A stretch of 64,000 nucleotides of DNA from Dallia pectoralis. Its lineage: Eukaryota; Chordata; Actinopteri; Esociformes; Umbridae. Both the position numbers and the translations under genes were made by a program. This document shows positions 12,401 to 27,305 of this stretch, in pieces; position 1 is the stretch's first letter, and every line of letters begins with the position of its first letter. The stretch covers positions 12,265,934 through 12,329,933 of the forward strand of contig CM055730.1 in the NCBI GenBank assembly GCA_029465975.1. Reading direction: 5' to 3'. A model generated the notes under the pieces. That model had not been told where the DNA came from. It worked only from the letters and a program-made list of their open reading frames with translations, and did no database searches.

Positions 12401-15400
12401 ATTACATACAGGATGAATACATGGAGAATAATTACATACAGGATGAATACATGGAGAATAATTACATACAGGATGAATACATGGAGAATAATTGCATGGA
12501 GAATTGGATCTCTAGTTGTGTTTTTGCAGATATTGATAAAATAACCATCTTTAATGTTATTATCTTGGTCACCATGATGATTAGGCGTATATTTTTGTCC
12601 CATTATTTCTATAGAAAGCACACAATCTATTTGGCATTAAACATTAGCTGATAAACATACATTTTCTGCACTACATTGTTACATACTGCTTGTTATACTC
12701 AGTAGATCAGTTGGGTGCAAATTGGATGGAAACACAGCTAGAATCACACACAAAATCCACCCATCACTATACACCACCACCCATCACTATACACCACCAC
12801 CACCCATCACTATACACCACCACCCATCACTATACACCACCACCACCCATCACTATACACCACCACTCATCACTATACACCACCACCCATCACTATACAC
12901 CACCACCCATCACTATACACCACCACCCATCACTATACACCACCACCCATCACTATACACCACCACCCATCACTATACACCACCACCCATCACTATACAC
13001 CACCACCCATCACTATACACCACCACCCATCACTATACACCACCACCACCCATCACTATACACCACCACCCATCACTATACACCACCACCCATCACTATA
13101 CACCACCACCCATCACTATACACCACCACTCATCACTATACACCACCACCCATCACTATACACCACCACCCATCACTATACACCACCACCCATCACTATA
13201 CACCACCACCCATCACTATACACCACCACCCATCACTATACACCACCACCCATCACTATACACCACCACCCACCACTATACTACACCACCACCCATCACT
13301 ATACTACACCACCACCCATCACTATACATCACCACCCATCACTATACTACACCACCACCCATCACTATACACCACCACCACCCATCACTATACACCACCA
13401 CCCATCACTATACACCACCACCACCCATCACTATACACCACCACCACCCATCACTATACACCACCACCCATCACTATACACCACCACCCATCACTACACA
13501 CCACCACCACCCATCACTATACACCACCACCCATCACTATATACCACCACCCATCACTATACACCACCACCCATCACTATATACCACCACCCATCACTAT
13601 ATACCACCACCCATCACTATACACCACCACCCATCACTACACACCACCACCACCCATCACTATCCACCACCACCCATCACTATATACCACCACCCATCAC
13701 TATACACCACCACCACCCATCACTATCCACCACCACCCATCACTATATACCACCACCCATCACTATACACCACCACCACCCATCACTATACATCACCACC
13801 CATCACTAAATACCACCACTCATCACTATACACCACCACCCATCACTATACACCACCACCCATCACTATACACCACCACCCATCACTATATACCACCACC
13901 CATCACTATACACCACCACCCATCACTATCCACCACCACCCATCACTATATACCACCACCCATCACTATACACCACCACCACCCATCACTAAATACCACC
14001 ACCCATCACTATACACCACCACCACCCATCACTATACACCACCACCACCCATCACTATACACCACCACCCATGACTATACACCACCACCCATCACTATAC
14101 ACCACCACCACCCATCACTATACACCACCACCACCCATCACTATACACCACCACCCATCACTATAGACCACCACCACCCATCACTATACTGATATCTTAC
14201 TCGTTTTGTGTGTCGCTAGAGAGGCTATGTTCATATCTAACCACTGATTGGTTGTGTGTGTTCACAGGTTATGGAGCCTAGCTGACCACGCCCTGATAGC
14301 TCGCTGTAACATGGAGGAGGCGGTCCGCAGTGTGGCATTCAGCAACGACGGCTCTCAGCTGGCTTTGGGCATGAAGGACGGCTCTTTCACAGTGCTCCGA
14401 GTCCGGTACTGCTGACCCCTGTCTACCTGGTCTTCCTTGACTGTATCGACCTGTTTGTCTGGCTGATGCGGATTCTGCCCAAAGATCCTGAACGCTGCCC
14501 ATCTGAATTAATTGCGCTGTTGGTCGACTAAACATCCACAAATATTATTTGAGCCTAACAGGTTTTCCTTTTAGCAGTTTATTTCTTGTTCTCGGTTGTT
14601 CTACAGGGTTTTAGGCTGGGAATCTGTATACATTGTGACAACTGCTGATGTAAAAATGAAACTTTATTAGAAAATGTGATTTAGTCCTCAGACTTATATC
14701 AGTACAACAAGTTCTCCCATTGCCATTGGCTTTAGAGCCCTGTGTTTAGTCCAGACGCTCCTATGGAAGGACAATACCATCAAATACTGCTTGAAGTTCT
14801 CACTTCTGCACATTGACTTCATTTAGGAAAGCGAAGGTATATTTACATTGTGATTAGTCAGCTGTCATAAATACTTGAATAAAATCGAAGCAGTCAAACA
14901 TATTCCAGGACTTAAAATCCTCAAACGTATCTCGTACACAAGGGCCAAAAAGGTTGGGAACCCTAGTCGACATTACTGCCCGTGAGCCAGTGACTGAGCT
15001 TTTAACAGTCCTCAACTGAAATATCATCATTTAAAGCTTGATTGAAGGTCCCAGTCTCATTTTCTCCCAACGTGCGCATGTGCACTTTCCATTCATTTAT
15101 AGTAAATTGGTCTGCAGTGCTGTTAATCAATCCGTTTTCTGAAGTAGCTAATCCTTAAGCTGCACTTTGAAGTGAGCACTGGCCCCGATTTGCATTCATT
15201 CAATTAGAAATGAACAGGCTCAGTAGAACCTTGTTTTTTCCGTTGAATTGGATTTCTGTTGGCTGGGGCTGTGTTGTTCTGGACTGAATGTATGCGACAA
15301 CATACTGGAATTTGGAGGCCTAATGCAGATCTCCTTGTGACACCCTGCGACCTTCCGAAAAAAAACACAAATATTGATATTTATAAAAAAAATGTAAATC

Positions 15401-18400
15401 TTGGACCTCTAAAATATTATGTTTTTTTAAACAACCTTCAATAATCTGTGATTTGTTTTTCTTCAAGGACTTAGCCAGCAGCCATATCACCCTATAGCCC
15501 AACACTGATTGCCCACTGAAGCTAAGCAGGGCTGAGCCTGGTCAGTACCTGGATGGGAGACCTCCTGGAATAAACCAGGTTGCTGCTGGAAGAGGTGTTA
15601 GTGGGGCCAGAAGGGGCTGCATTCTGGTCTGTGTGGGACCTAACGCCCACATGGGGACGGGGACACTATACTGTCAAAAAGCACAAAAAGCATCCTTCGG
15701 ATGAGACGTTAAACCGACGTTAAAGCCTTGACTCTCTGTGGTCATTAAAAACCCCAGGATGTCCTTGATCAAGAGTAGGGGTGGCATCCTGGCCAAATCT
15801 GCCCCTTGTCCTCTGTCCATCTTGGCCACCTAATCATATATCTACTAATTGGCTTTATCACCACCGTCTCCCTGTGTGGTGTGCGTTCTGGTGCAAATTG
15901 GCTGCCCTTGCGGCACATTGGTGGTGGTTGAGGAGATTCCCCCTATCATGTAAAAGCGCTTTGAGTTCCCAGGAAGAGAAGCGCTATATAAATGTAATGT
16001 ATTATTATTACTTAACATTTTTTGCATTATAGCATTAGGATAATTGTATATAATTGGAATAATTATAACCAATTGGAATAATTAGTTATAATTAACAAAC
16101 CTCCATTTGTGATTGTTTAGACATGAGCATCACAAGCAAGAATTTTAGACGCAAAGTCATAATTGTATCGCCATCGATAGGTCTATCACCTGTCAAAAAT
16201 GTGTCCACTTAGTCTAGGTCTGTAGAATCCCTTTTGAGTTGACACGGCAGATGTGTAGACCAATGGATTCATTACAATGCCTACTGCATGGACAGAACCA
16301 GCTGTAATGGGTCCCTCGTGTTTTCAGCTAAGCATAGAAGTCATTATGACAACAAATGGACCGTGTCCATCTGGTGCTGCTCAGTACATTAGATGAACAA
16401 GCGAGCGAGCTAGTATCCACCGCGAAGAGCTGAGAGATCCAACTTTTTACGTCTCGCTAGTTTTTCGCTCTATTTTTTCCGGTGTCCTACCACCCACGCC
16501 CTCATCTTTTCTTCCCAATCCTCTGCTGTCTCCCTCACAGGGACATGACAGAAGTGGTGCACATTAAAGACAGGAAGGAGGTGATCCACGAGATGAAGTT
16601 TTCTCCAGATGGAATCTACCTGGCTGTGGGCTCTAACGACGGCCTGGTGGATGTGTACGCCGTGGCACAGCGCTACAAGAAGGTGGGCGAGTGCAGCCAG
16701 TCCTCCAGTTTCATCACCCACCTGGACTGGTCCATTGACGGCAAGTTTCTCCAGAGCAACGACGGATCGGGGGAACGCCTCATCTACCGGATGCCAAGTG
16801 AGTGAATCACCGCCACCGGCTGGCAGCACATTTTGACAGCGTTGTGTTTTGGTGGCTTGGCTGGGCTTTTCACTTCCTCTGCTGTCACTTCGAGAGTGAC
16901 TCTCTTCGGGGGGAATGATGACTGTATGATGGCTTCAAATGGACTGTGTCTGTCCTCTTCACTAGGCTGATATGACTGGTTAAACTTTAGGTTGCTGTTA
17001 AAACATTAAGGAATCAATTTAGAACAGCTTCTTCTTTCCGTTAGGGAGAAGTTACATGAAGCAATACCACAGCAATCAGCTCCACATTGAACGGGAAGTT
17101 GGCCAACAAAAGTTGATGTGACCTTTATGGTAGTTTCTTCATCAGTTTTTCTGTCTGGCCGAATCTGTTCAAAGCTGAAGAGATTTTGCAGTGGTTCTGA
17201 CAAGTTTTGACCAACATTTCTGTGTGCACCTTGCCCGAGGATCGACTCCACGTGAATTCCTGGACACATGCAGTTCTCAGCCTCTCAATTCACATTTAAC
17301 TGTCTGTGTGTAGCTTGGCAGCACAGAGAGAATATGGTGAAGTTGAGCAGAATAGCAGAGTGATTGTCGCAACGTTGATTAAATCTCGTTTTCATGTTCC
17401 TAGGTAGATTTATCTAGGAAATGTTGAAAGAATACAAAATAATAGCATAGAATTGCATAAAGAACACTTTTTCTAGGTCACAGATGGACAGAATCTGTCT
17501 AATCAGTCGTAACGTTGTAATGAGTGTGAACATTTTAATGATGTCTGTACAAAGCTGACAAGACATTAAGCAGACTGGTTCTCAGCAGTCAGTAAATGAG
17601 GCAAAATCTGCACTGTTAAGAAGAATATGTTTAGAGTTTATTTTTCAACTAATTTATAAGAAATGAGAAATCTAGTAGTTAGTCTGATATAGTTTAATTG
17701 TGATATAAAAATACCTTCCAGTAGTTTTAGGCTAATTCGACAGAAGTTAATCAGTGTGGATGAAGTCAATCTGCAGAGGACCATGCTGGGTAATCCGGTG
17801 ATTGGTGTGGTTTTGGTTGGTTTGGTTGGTGTGGTTTTGGTTGGTTTGGTTGGTGTGGTTTTGGGTAAACTCTGTGTAACATCCCCTTTGGAGATATTTT
17901 ACACAACTGTGTAATATGTTGGAATTATACCATTTTTATTTTATTTAATCAATACTAAAAATGTTTTTACAGAAATGCCAACAACGGCCCATGTTCCCTA
18001 TAAGCACCTCTGAATGACATCCAGAGAACCTACGCTTAACTCAAAGGGCCAGTTTCACATACACAGATGAGGTCTAGTCCTGGACTTAAAACAAACAGAT
18101 GAGGGCAGATGAGGGCTGAGGGCAGATGAGGGCTTTCTCTACATTGATAAAAAAATGCAATTTTTTTTGCACTGGCCACGAGAGAACCAGCTTGGTTTTC
18201 CAAAACATTTATATCTGGCCAATATGTGTCTTCTGTCTGAAGTTGGGAAGCTCCTGACAACCAAGGAGGAGACGAAAGGGATCCATTGGAGCACGTGGAC
18301 GGGTGTAATTGGTCCAGAGGTGAGCGGGATCTGGCCCAAGTACACCAACATCAGTAAAATCAACTCTGTGGACGCCAACTACAGCAGTGCCTTGGTCGTC

Positions 18401-21400
18401 ACTGGAGACGACTTCGGCCTGGTCAAACTGTTCCGCTTTCCCTGCCTAAAGAAAGGTTAGCAAATGTATTTGACCTTAATATGCAGCATGGCGTTCACAC
18501 TGTGCAGTTATTTCAGTTGTAGTCATTACAAAGGGAAGTACCCAAAGCAGATAGTAGTATAGCGAGGAAAGCAATCATGTTGAACGATCTCCATTTAATC
18601 ACATTGTACACGCCCCATTCTCTTTGGTCACTGTGAGACATTTTGTTTCCCTGACGTCATAAACAGGGGCTAAATGTAAGAAGTACATTGGCCACTCGGC
18701 CCATGTGACCAACGTGCACTGGTCACATGACCTACAGTGGGTGTTGACCACCGGGGGGGCGGACCACTCTGTATTCCAGTGGAAGTTCCTGCCTGAGGGC
18801 ATCGTCAACGGAGGACTGGAGACCAATATACCACAAGGTACCTTATATGCCCACGGCGCTCTGAGGTTAGCGTTACTGTCTGAATGGATTGTGGGTATTG
18901 TGTAGAAACATATGAACATGATCCCAACACACCAGTAATATGTGATGACAGTACACAGTATCCACGTTCCTGTCTCAAAAGACGAAACAATGATGATGTG
19001 CGATGACTTCCTGTTGCTGTCTCCTGATATTTGTTCCCTCAAGATGGCCACGCTGACTCCAACAGTGAGGAGTCTGATTCTGACGTGTCCGATGTCCCAG
19101 AACTGGACTCTGATATCGAGCAAGAGACACAGATCGACTATGTGCGACAGGTATGTGTGTGTGTGTGTGTGCGTGTGTGTGTGTGTGCGTGTGTGTGTGT
19201 GCGTGTGTGTGTGTGCGTGTGTGGTGTGTGTGTGTGTGCGTGTGTGGTGTGTGTGTGTGTGTGTGAAGATGAAAGGCAGATGGGAAGGGCGGGGGGGTAA
19301 CTATATGGGTCAGACAGGAAGTGCCTATCAGGTTAAGACATGACACACAACATGAGCAATCCAAAGAATGTTCTAGAGGCTGATTAAGAGATATATGAGA
19401 TATATGAGAGTTGATGAGAGAATTGGCTCCCTATAAAAATGTGTGTTTAGAGAAAAAAAAGACAGACAATTTAAACCCATTAGTTAAGGCTTAAACAGTA
19501 ACCTTTACAAATACCCCACAGGAGATGAAACTCAGATGGAATAAGTTGTTTAAAAGTACCCTAATTAGTAAGTTATCTGAATTAGAACGTCCTGTGTTAA
19601 TTCCAATGTTTTGCAGTCGTGTACGAAGAACCTGAGGCACACTGAAAGTGTTCTGGTATTGATTGATGTTAGCAGGCGTTTGAGGCGTTAGAAGCTGCAT
19701 GGCGAACGGACGGGGAGATAAGATATTCATACAGCCGAGTGCTCCTATCAGCGCTATTGTACGGGATCAGTGCTGACTTAATAGATGTGTTGGAGGACTC
19801 CCGGGTTTCCATGGCATCCGTCACATGTCTTATCTCCCCCAGCAGCTGGGTCTGCGTGTTTTGCCGTGGCGCTGTGGGTCGGTACCATACAGGGCACCGC
19901 CATGTGTTTTGCGCAGATATATACGCGCGTTCGACCACGTCGGCGCTGTTTTAATGACACATCAATAAGACGCCTGTTTAAACACTCTTCATTTCCCCTG
20001 CTTCTGGGCCCTGATGGAACGATCGGCATCGGTGGCACTTCATATTGCGATTCGGTTAGGCCGGATGATGTCTTGTGGGACCGGGGTTACAAAGTAAACG
20101 TGATCTCACCGTGTTTGTTCTTCAGTCTGCTCCGTGTGTTTGTTCCGCATGTGTAACAGGGGCTCTGTGTGATCTGGTTCCAGGTTTATAAGGAGGACCT
20201 GCCCCAGTTGAGGCAGCAGAGCAGAGAGAAGAAGCAGCAGGTCGGCTACCTGAAGAGGCAGAGCGGGCCGGACGAAGCCCTCCGTCTGAAGTTTGTCCAC
20301 GGGTAACGGCTGTTTGAGACGGGCATCTGTTTGAGTTTCCGTCAGAAACGCTGTCATACGCGCGCTTTGTGTCGTTAGTGTCTCAACGTCAGATCATCTG
20401 AAATTACAATTAGTTCCTGTCATCCTTCTCTCGGGAAACACCTCTACTTCTCGCTCAATCTCTTTTTGTGAATCTTGATAATCTTACAGGACTGAAAACT
20501 TTTTGTAGATTAAATAAATGTCACTCGTAACTCATTTGGTTATAATCGCCAACACACGCCCACCCTGGGCTTAATTAGAAAGACCATGTTTGGTGTAAGG
20601 ACAGCATACAGTATGAACGGTGATATTATTGTTCATTTGGAGGGATTAGTTAAAGACGGAAGACAAAAATGAGGTTAGCTTAGCATTGTGTGTGTGTGTG
20701 TGTATAGGTACCGCGGCTACGACTGCAGAAACAACCTGTTCTACACACAGACGGGGGAGGTGTTGTACCATGTGGCTGCGGTGGGTGTGGTCTACAACAG
20801 AGAACAACACAGTCAAAGGTTTTACCTGGGCCATGATGACGACATCCTCAGTCTGACTGTACACCCACTCAAAGACTATGTAGCTACTGGACAGGTACAC
20901 ACACACACACACACACACACACTCGCTCTCTCTTTCTCACACTCGTTCCCTTTCTCTCACGTTGATCCTATTAACCTCTTTGTGAATATGTCTAGGTTGG
21001 CAGGGACCCAGCCATCCACGTATGGGACATCCAAACACTCAAGTGTTTTTCCCTGCTCAAAGGTTTTCATCAGAGAGGAGTTTGTGCCCTTGACTTCTCT
21101 GGTATGGCTGTGGTTTTTTTTTCCTGGCCATGTAACATAACAGTATTATGCAACTTGTAAATCGCCCTGTGTTAGAGAAACCCAGCCATTGAAATGCTTT
21201 CATCTCTGGGCCCTACGGAATCGAAAAGTTCTCGACCTTTTATGCCGTCAAACTAAGATGAACCTGTTTCTGTGTAGCGGATGGGAAGACTCTGGTCTCA
21301 GTGGGCATTGATGACCACCACTCCATCATGGTGTGGGACTGGAAGAGAGGGGAGAAGCTGGCCTCTGCCAGGTAGATACCTGAGATATTTCACACCAACA

Positions 21401-24400
21401 GGAATCTGTGAGTACTGTGACCGGGGGGGCAGCTGATTAAACTCCTGGATTTGCACACATTGCCAGAAACCAGGGGACGCTTCTCTGTGGTCTGGGCCCC
21501 GCTCTCCACGATCTTGACCAGACTTTGTTTTTTTTTAAATTCTATGGCCATTGACACGTTGTATAAGTGTTCTGTTTTAATGAATCTATGTTTTAACGAG
21601 GCAGGTGGCCGGCAGTGTGACTAATGTTGTATGCATGACTGGCTCCTGCCTTTTCAGGCCACAGGCAACATTTTATTTGAGCGTCGCTCCTTTAGAAGTC
21701 CCTAGCATTTTGGCCTCCCAAGTGGTCCGGGGCCCCCTAGCTGTCACGGGTCGTAAGCAACAGTTTATTTCTCTTATGCTTACAACCAACCCTGGCAGAC
21801 GTATGGGGAGACATAAGGTGGTCTGGATCAACATCTTCAATAGCATGTCTCATTTCTCACCAATATTTACCAAGAGTCGATTACTCAGAATACTGCCCAT
21901 TAAAATGTCTCGCTTAAGATACCGTATAATGAACTGTGTTTATATGTAGGCCGGATGCAAATTCACTGAGATATCATTTGGTGGATGTCATTAATTCCAA
22001 AACAGTGAACTGCAGAACGTGTACGGTTGTTAGTCCTTGTCAATATGCCCAGCACTTCCAACACTTTAAGTATAGTCTTTAATGGGTTTAGGACTGTCGG
22101 CACCGCCAGAACATTTGCTCAAAGTAATTTAAATAAATAGTTATTGTGTCTCTTTTCTTCCCAGGGGACATAAAGACAAGCTGTTTGTGGTGAAGTGTAA
22201 TCCCATCCTTATGGACAAGCTGGTAACGGTTGGAATCAAACACATCAAGTTCTGGCAATATGCAGGTGCACATTCCTGTTCTCACTGAATGTTGTTTCAG
22301 TCTCACTCTTATACCAGCAGTCTCACTCTTATATCAGCAGTCTCACTCTTATATCAGCAGTCTCACTCTGGTATCAGCAGTCTTACTCTTGTATCAGCAG
22401 TTTCACTCTTATATCAGCACTCTCACTCTTATATCAGCAGTCTCACTCTTATATCAGCAGTCTCACTCTTATACCCGCAGTCTCACTCTTATATCAGCAG
22501 TCTCACTCTTATATCAGCAGTCTCACTCTTGTACCAGCAGTCTCACTCTTATACCAGCAGTCTCAATCTTATACCAGCAGTATCACTCTTATATCAGCAG
22601 TATCACTCTTATATCAGCAGTGTCACTCTTGTACCAGCAGTCTCACTCTTGTACCAGCAGTCTCACTCTTATATCAGCAGTGCCACTCTTGTACCAACAG
22701 TCTCACTCTAGTACCAGCAGTCTCACTCTTGTACCAGCAGTCTCACTCTTGTACCAGCAGTGTCACTCTTGTACCAGCAGTGTCACTCTTGAACCAGCAG
22801 TGTCACTCTTATACAAGCAGTCTCATTCTTATATCAGCAGTCTCACAGTTGTTATGTCCTTTCAGGTTTTCATGCTGTGATTTTCTTTCTTCAAAAATGC
22901 TTGCTAGGGATGCACCGATACTGATTCCAGTATCTGGTATCAAGCCGATACTGTGCTTGTGTATCGTGCTGGTACTGGTAGGAATGTTCTGATTCCACCT
23001 CATGGCCACATTAGGTTAAAGTCGAATGTTGCAACGTTCTAATGCAGGATTTCTGACTGCTTCCCCATATTCAGAGAGTATGCTACTCCTGTGAACTACA
23101 CTTGTTCCAAGTGCCACTACTACGACTAGGAGTATACCATACTAGGAGTATACCATACTAGGAGTATACCATACTAGGAGTATACCATACTAGGAGTACA
23201 CCATACTAGGAGTATACCATTTTCACATAAATCGTCCACCCCTGCTATTCACCCTCTCATTTTAATAAGAAGATACTATTTTCTTCAGCTCGTCAAACAC
23301 ATCCATTTATGAAATCAATGAATCCATGATTGTGTTTCCATTGGTGTGAAGGTGGAGGCCTCACGTTCAGGCGAGGCGTCTTCGGGAACCTCGGGAAGCT
23401 GGAGACGATGATGTCCGTGTGTTACGGTCGAACAGACGACCTTGTGTTCTCCGGAGCTGCGACCGGGGACATTTATGTCTGGAAGGAGCCCGTACTACTG
23501 AAGACCATCAAGGCCCATGATGGACCCGTGTTCGCCATGTTCTCCCTGGACAAAGTATGTCACTGGGTCTCAGCCCTGGTCTCTAACAGCAGACAGTTGG
23601 TCAACTGGTTTCCATTAATCTTATAATAATCATCTCATAATATTCATAATCTTATAACAAGATAATTATCTTTGTTGATAGGCCCTCCCCCCTCAGCCCC
23701 TTTATTGCTCTCAGAGGCTTCCTCACTCCCCGTGTTAATATGTTATTTTGGCATTCTCCTCGTTGACTCTTCAAAGCCTTAACTGCTTTGAGGATTTCAC
23801 CAGGGAATTTACGGTGGTTGTTTGGTTTCTGCTGCCTGAAGTTGTGATGTGTTTAACTATAATTAATATGCAGCATAGGCGAGGCTGTCATCAATATTGT
23901 AGAGCTCAAATGAAGAGCTATGTGTTTTGTTGAGTCACGCTGTCTCTTTTGTTTGGGGGCCAATGTGGCCTCATTAGGCAGCTTGATTAAGCCATGCGTA
24001 GATTTGTCCTTTTACTAATTGGTCGTTTGTTGGCTGTAATTTGCCTGTGTGATGTCTTATTGACTCAGGGAAACGTTGTCGTGTCTGAAAAAATGGACGT
24101 GCATGAATGGATTGTCTCTCATTATTCCTATGTTCCTCTGGAAAAAAATCATTAGCTATCTACTGCTGCTGATGGAGAAGGCTGTGAGATACGTTAGTCC
24201 GCTGCATTTCTGGTGATCAGTGCATAATAGTGAAGTCTGTTAAACGTAATCGTATAATGTATGCATTGGAGATAATCTATTTATTCATCCACCCAGTTGG
24301 GATTTCACTTTTCCTTCATCTACATCTCTACAGATGCCTTTGTTTTTTTATGACTCTGATCGGAAGTTTAATTTCTGAGGCGGGGTCTCGGGGAGGCGGG

Positions 24401-27269
24401 GTCTCGGGGAGGCGGGGTCTCGGGGAGGCGGGGTCTCGGGGAGGCGGGGTCTCGGGGAGGCGGGGTCTCGGGAGGCGGGGTCTCGGGGAGGCGGGGTCTC
24501 GGGGAGGCGGGGTCTCGGGGAGGCGGGGTCTCGGGGAGGCGGGGTCTCGGGGAGGCAGTCGCAGGGAGGATGTGTGAGATGAGAGAGCATTCCTGGGGGA
24601 GACCTCCTGCTTAATTCCTGATGTGTTGTTGTTGCTCCTTCAGATCTTTGGTAGGCCGTGACTGCTTGTAGAAGAGTACTTGTAATTCCCAACTGCTTCT
24701 GGTTATGCTATGAAATATGTCAGAGAGACAGACTTTTTAATTGCTATTCACACTGTCCTCCTGCACTTAGTTATCCAGTCAGATTCCAGACCTCGTATCA
24801 TCCTTCAGCAGTTCACACGGACCTCATGACAATATGTCAGCTGGAAGATTTGTGTAGGTCAGAACCCCTGTCTTATCACTGACAGTTTGCTTCAGTGTGG
24901 CTAGCAGAGGGGGGGTGTAGTGGGTGACTCCCCTCACATTGTTGTTTCCTCCAGGGCTTTGTGACAGGTGGGAAAGACGGGGTGGTGGAGCTTTGGGAAG
25001 ACATGTTTGAGAGGTGCCTAAAGACCTACGCCATCAAGCGAGCAGCCCTCTCCCCAGGATCCAAAGGTAGGATAACCCTCTGCTGTTCAGTAGCTGACCA
25101 GTCCACCAAAGTGGATGACAGATGCACAAACGCAATATAAGGCTTTTATTCTCTTGTAAAAGCTTGAACTGCCCATGCTACTTTATTCTCCTATTTAGTG
25201 ACCACTGTATTCTCCTATTTAGTGACCACTGTATTCTCCTATTTAGTGACCACTGTATTCTCCTATTTAGTGACCACTGTATTCTCCTATTTAGTGACCA
25301 CTGTATTCTCCTATTTAGTGACCACTGTATTCTCCTATTTAGTGACCACTGTATTCTCCTATTTAGTGACCACTGTATTCTCCTATTTAGTGACCACTGT
25401 ATTCTCCTATTTAGTGACCACTGCATCCTACCTATTTAGTGACCACTGTATTCTCCTATTTAGTGACCGCTGCATCCTACCTATTTAGTGACCACTGCAT
25501 CCTACCTATTTAGTGACCACTGTATTCTCCTATTTAGTGACCACTGCATCTTACCTATTTAGTGACCACTGCATCCTACCTATTTAGTGACCACTGTATT
25601 CTCCTATTTAGTGACCGCTGCATCCTATCTATTTAGTGACCGCTGCATCCTATCTATTTAGTGACCGCTGCATCCTACCTATTTAGTGACCGCTGCATCC
25701 TACCTATTTAGTGACCGCTGCATCCTACCTATTTAGTGACCACTGTATTCTCCTATTTAGTGACCGCTGCATCCTACCTATTTAGTGACCGCTGCATCCT
25801 ACCTATTTAGTGACCACTGCATCCTACCTATTTAGTGACCGCTGCATCCTATCTATTTAGTGACCGCTGCATCCTACCTATTTAGTGACCGCTGCATCCT
25901 ATCTATTTAGTGACCGCTGCATCCTACCTATTTAGTGACCACTGCATCCTACCTATTTAGTGACCGCTGCATCCTACCTATTTAGTGACCGCTGCATCCT
26001 ACCTATTTAGTGACCACTGCATCCTACCTATTTAGTGACCGCTGCATCCTACCTATTTAGTGACCGCTGCATCCTACCTATTTAGTGACCGCTGCATCCT
26101 ATCTATTTAGTGACCGCTGCATCCTACCTATTTAGTGACCACTGCATCCTACCTATTTAGTGACCGCTGCATCCTACCTATTTAGTGACCGCTGCATCCT
26201 ACCTATTTAGTGACCGCTGCATCCTACCTATTTAGTGACCGCTGCATCCTACCTATTTAGTGACCGCTGCATCCTACCTATTTAGTGCTGCCATCTCTTG
26301 GCCACTGGTGAAAGTGTAGTTTAATGCATTTGTAGGATACTTCTGGCTGCTATAGATGTTCTGATTACAGTTGTTGGATGTGTTTACAGTGAGCCTGCTG
26401 TCTTCCACAGGGCTGCTGTTAGAGGACAACCCCTCCATTCGTGCCATAACTCTGGGACACGGACACATCCTGGTGGGAACCAAGAATGGAGAAATACTTG
26501 AAATGGACAAAAGTGGACCAATGACCCTGCTGGTCCAGGTGTGTGTGCGTGTGAGTGTGTGTGTGTGTGTGCGCGTGTGTGTGTGTGTGTGTATATATAT
26601 ATTCACTGTGTAGCTGGCTTTGTTTGTTTGTGTGTGCACGTGTTTTCTGACCTAACCAAAGGTCGAACAGGATACTGCTGTAGAACAACAGCCCTCAAGT
26701 GTTACCAGAACTCCCTTTACCCAGAGTTTTAGATGTCTTGGCTTGTTATTTACTTCATTCTCTACTCAGGGACTGTATTCATAAATACATTCGTGCTTAT
26801 CTGAGGCAATGTGACAGTTTGCTGCTTGGCTGGCTCCGAAAAGCTCTTTGTTCCCTCTGGATTATCCAGCCCGGTTTAAAAAATAGCTTAATTAGTTTAA
26901 ATAAATAAATAAATTCTTCCACATTTTTGTCAAACCTGCCATTGTTTACCATGTCGATGTGCACCTGGCGTGTGTGTGCGTGTGTGTATGTGTGTCCGTG
27001 TACGTGTGTGTGTGTGTGTATCTGTGGTGGTTCCCCAAAGCCCAACAGCTCACGGTCACAGCCTCCCGGACCCCAGGTACCTAGCTCTGTTGCCATGGTG
27101 AACAGACATGATAAGGATGAGTTATTAACGATCGGTAGGGAAGTGTCGTCGGTCGAAATGAATATCTGACATCTGAGATCAAAGGATCTGAGATCCTATG
27201 TGTATTTTGTGGTGAAGCGTTTTTGGGGAGAGTCAGAGAGATAAGGATCAAGTCAGTGGTGATTGACAG

Positions 27270-27305
<36 letters not shown>

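Noticed and set aside
11536..12651. Frames over 330 codons in the 30-bp array
   Set aside because: Unit length is a multiple of three, so frames stay open on both strands; the array lies between exons 5 and 6 of an intact gene.
12690..14192. Frames of 450-500 codons (ITIHHHPSLYTTT repeats)
   Set aside because: Pure minisatellite translation in an intron.
18971..19364. Overlapping frames around exon 10
   Set aside because: Out-of-frame shadows of exon 10 and its TG tract; the spliced frame gives the conserved acidic linker.
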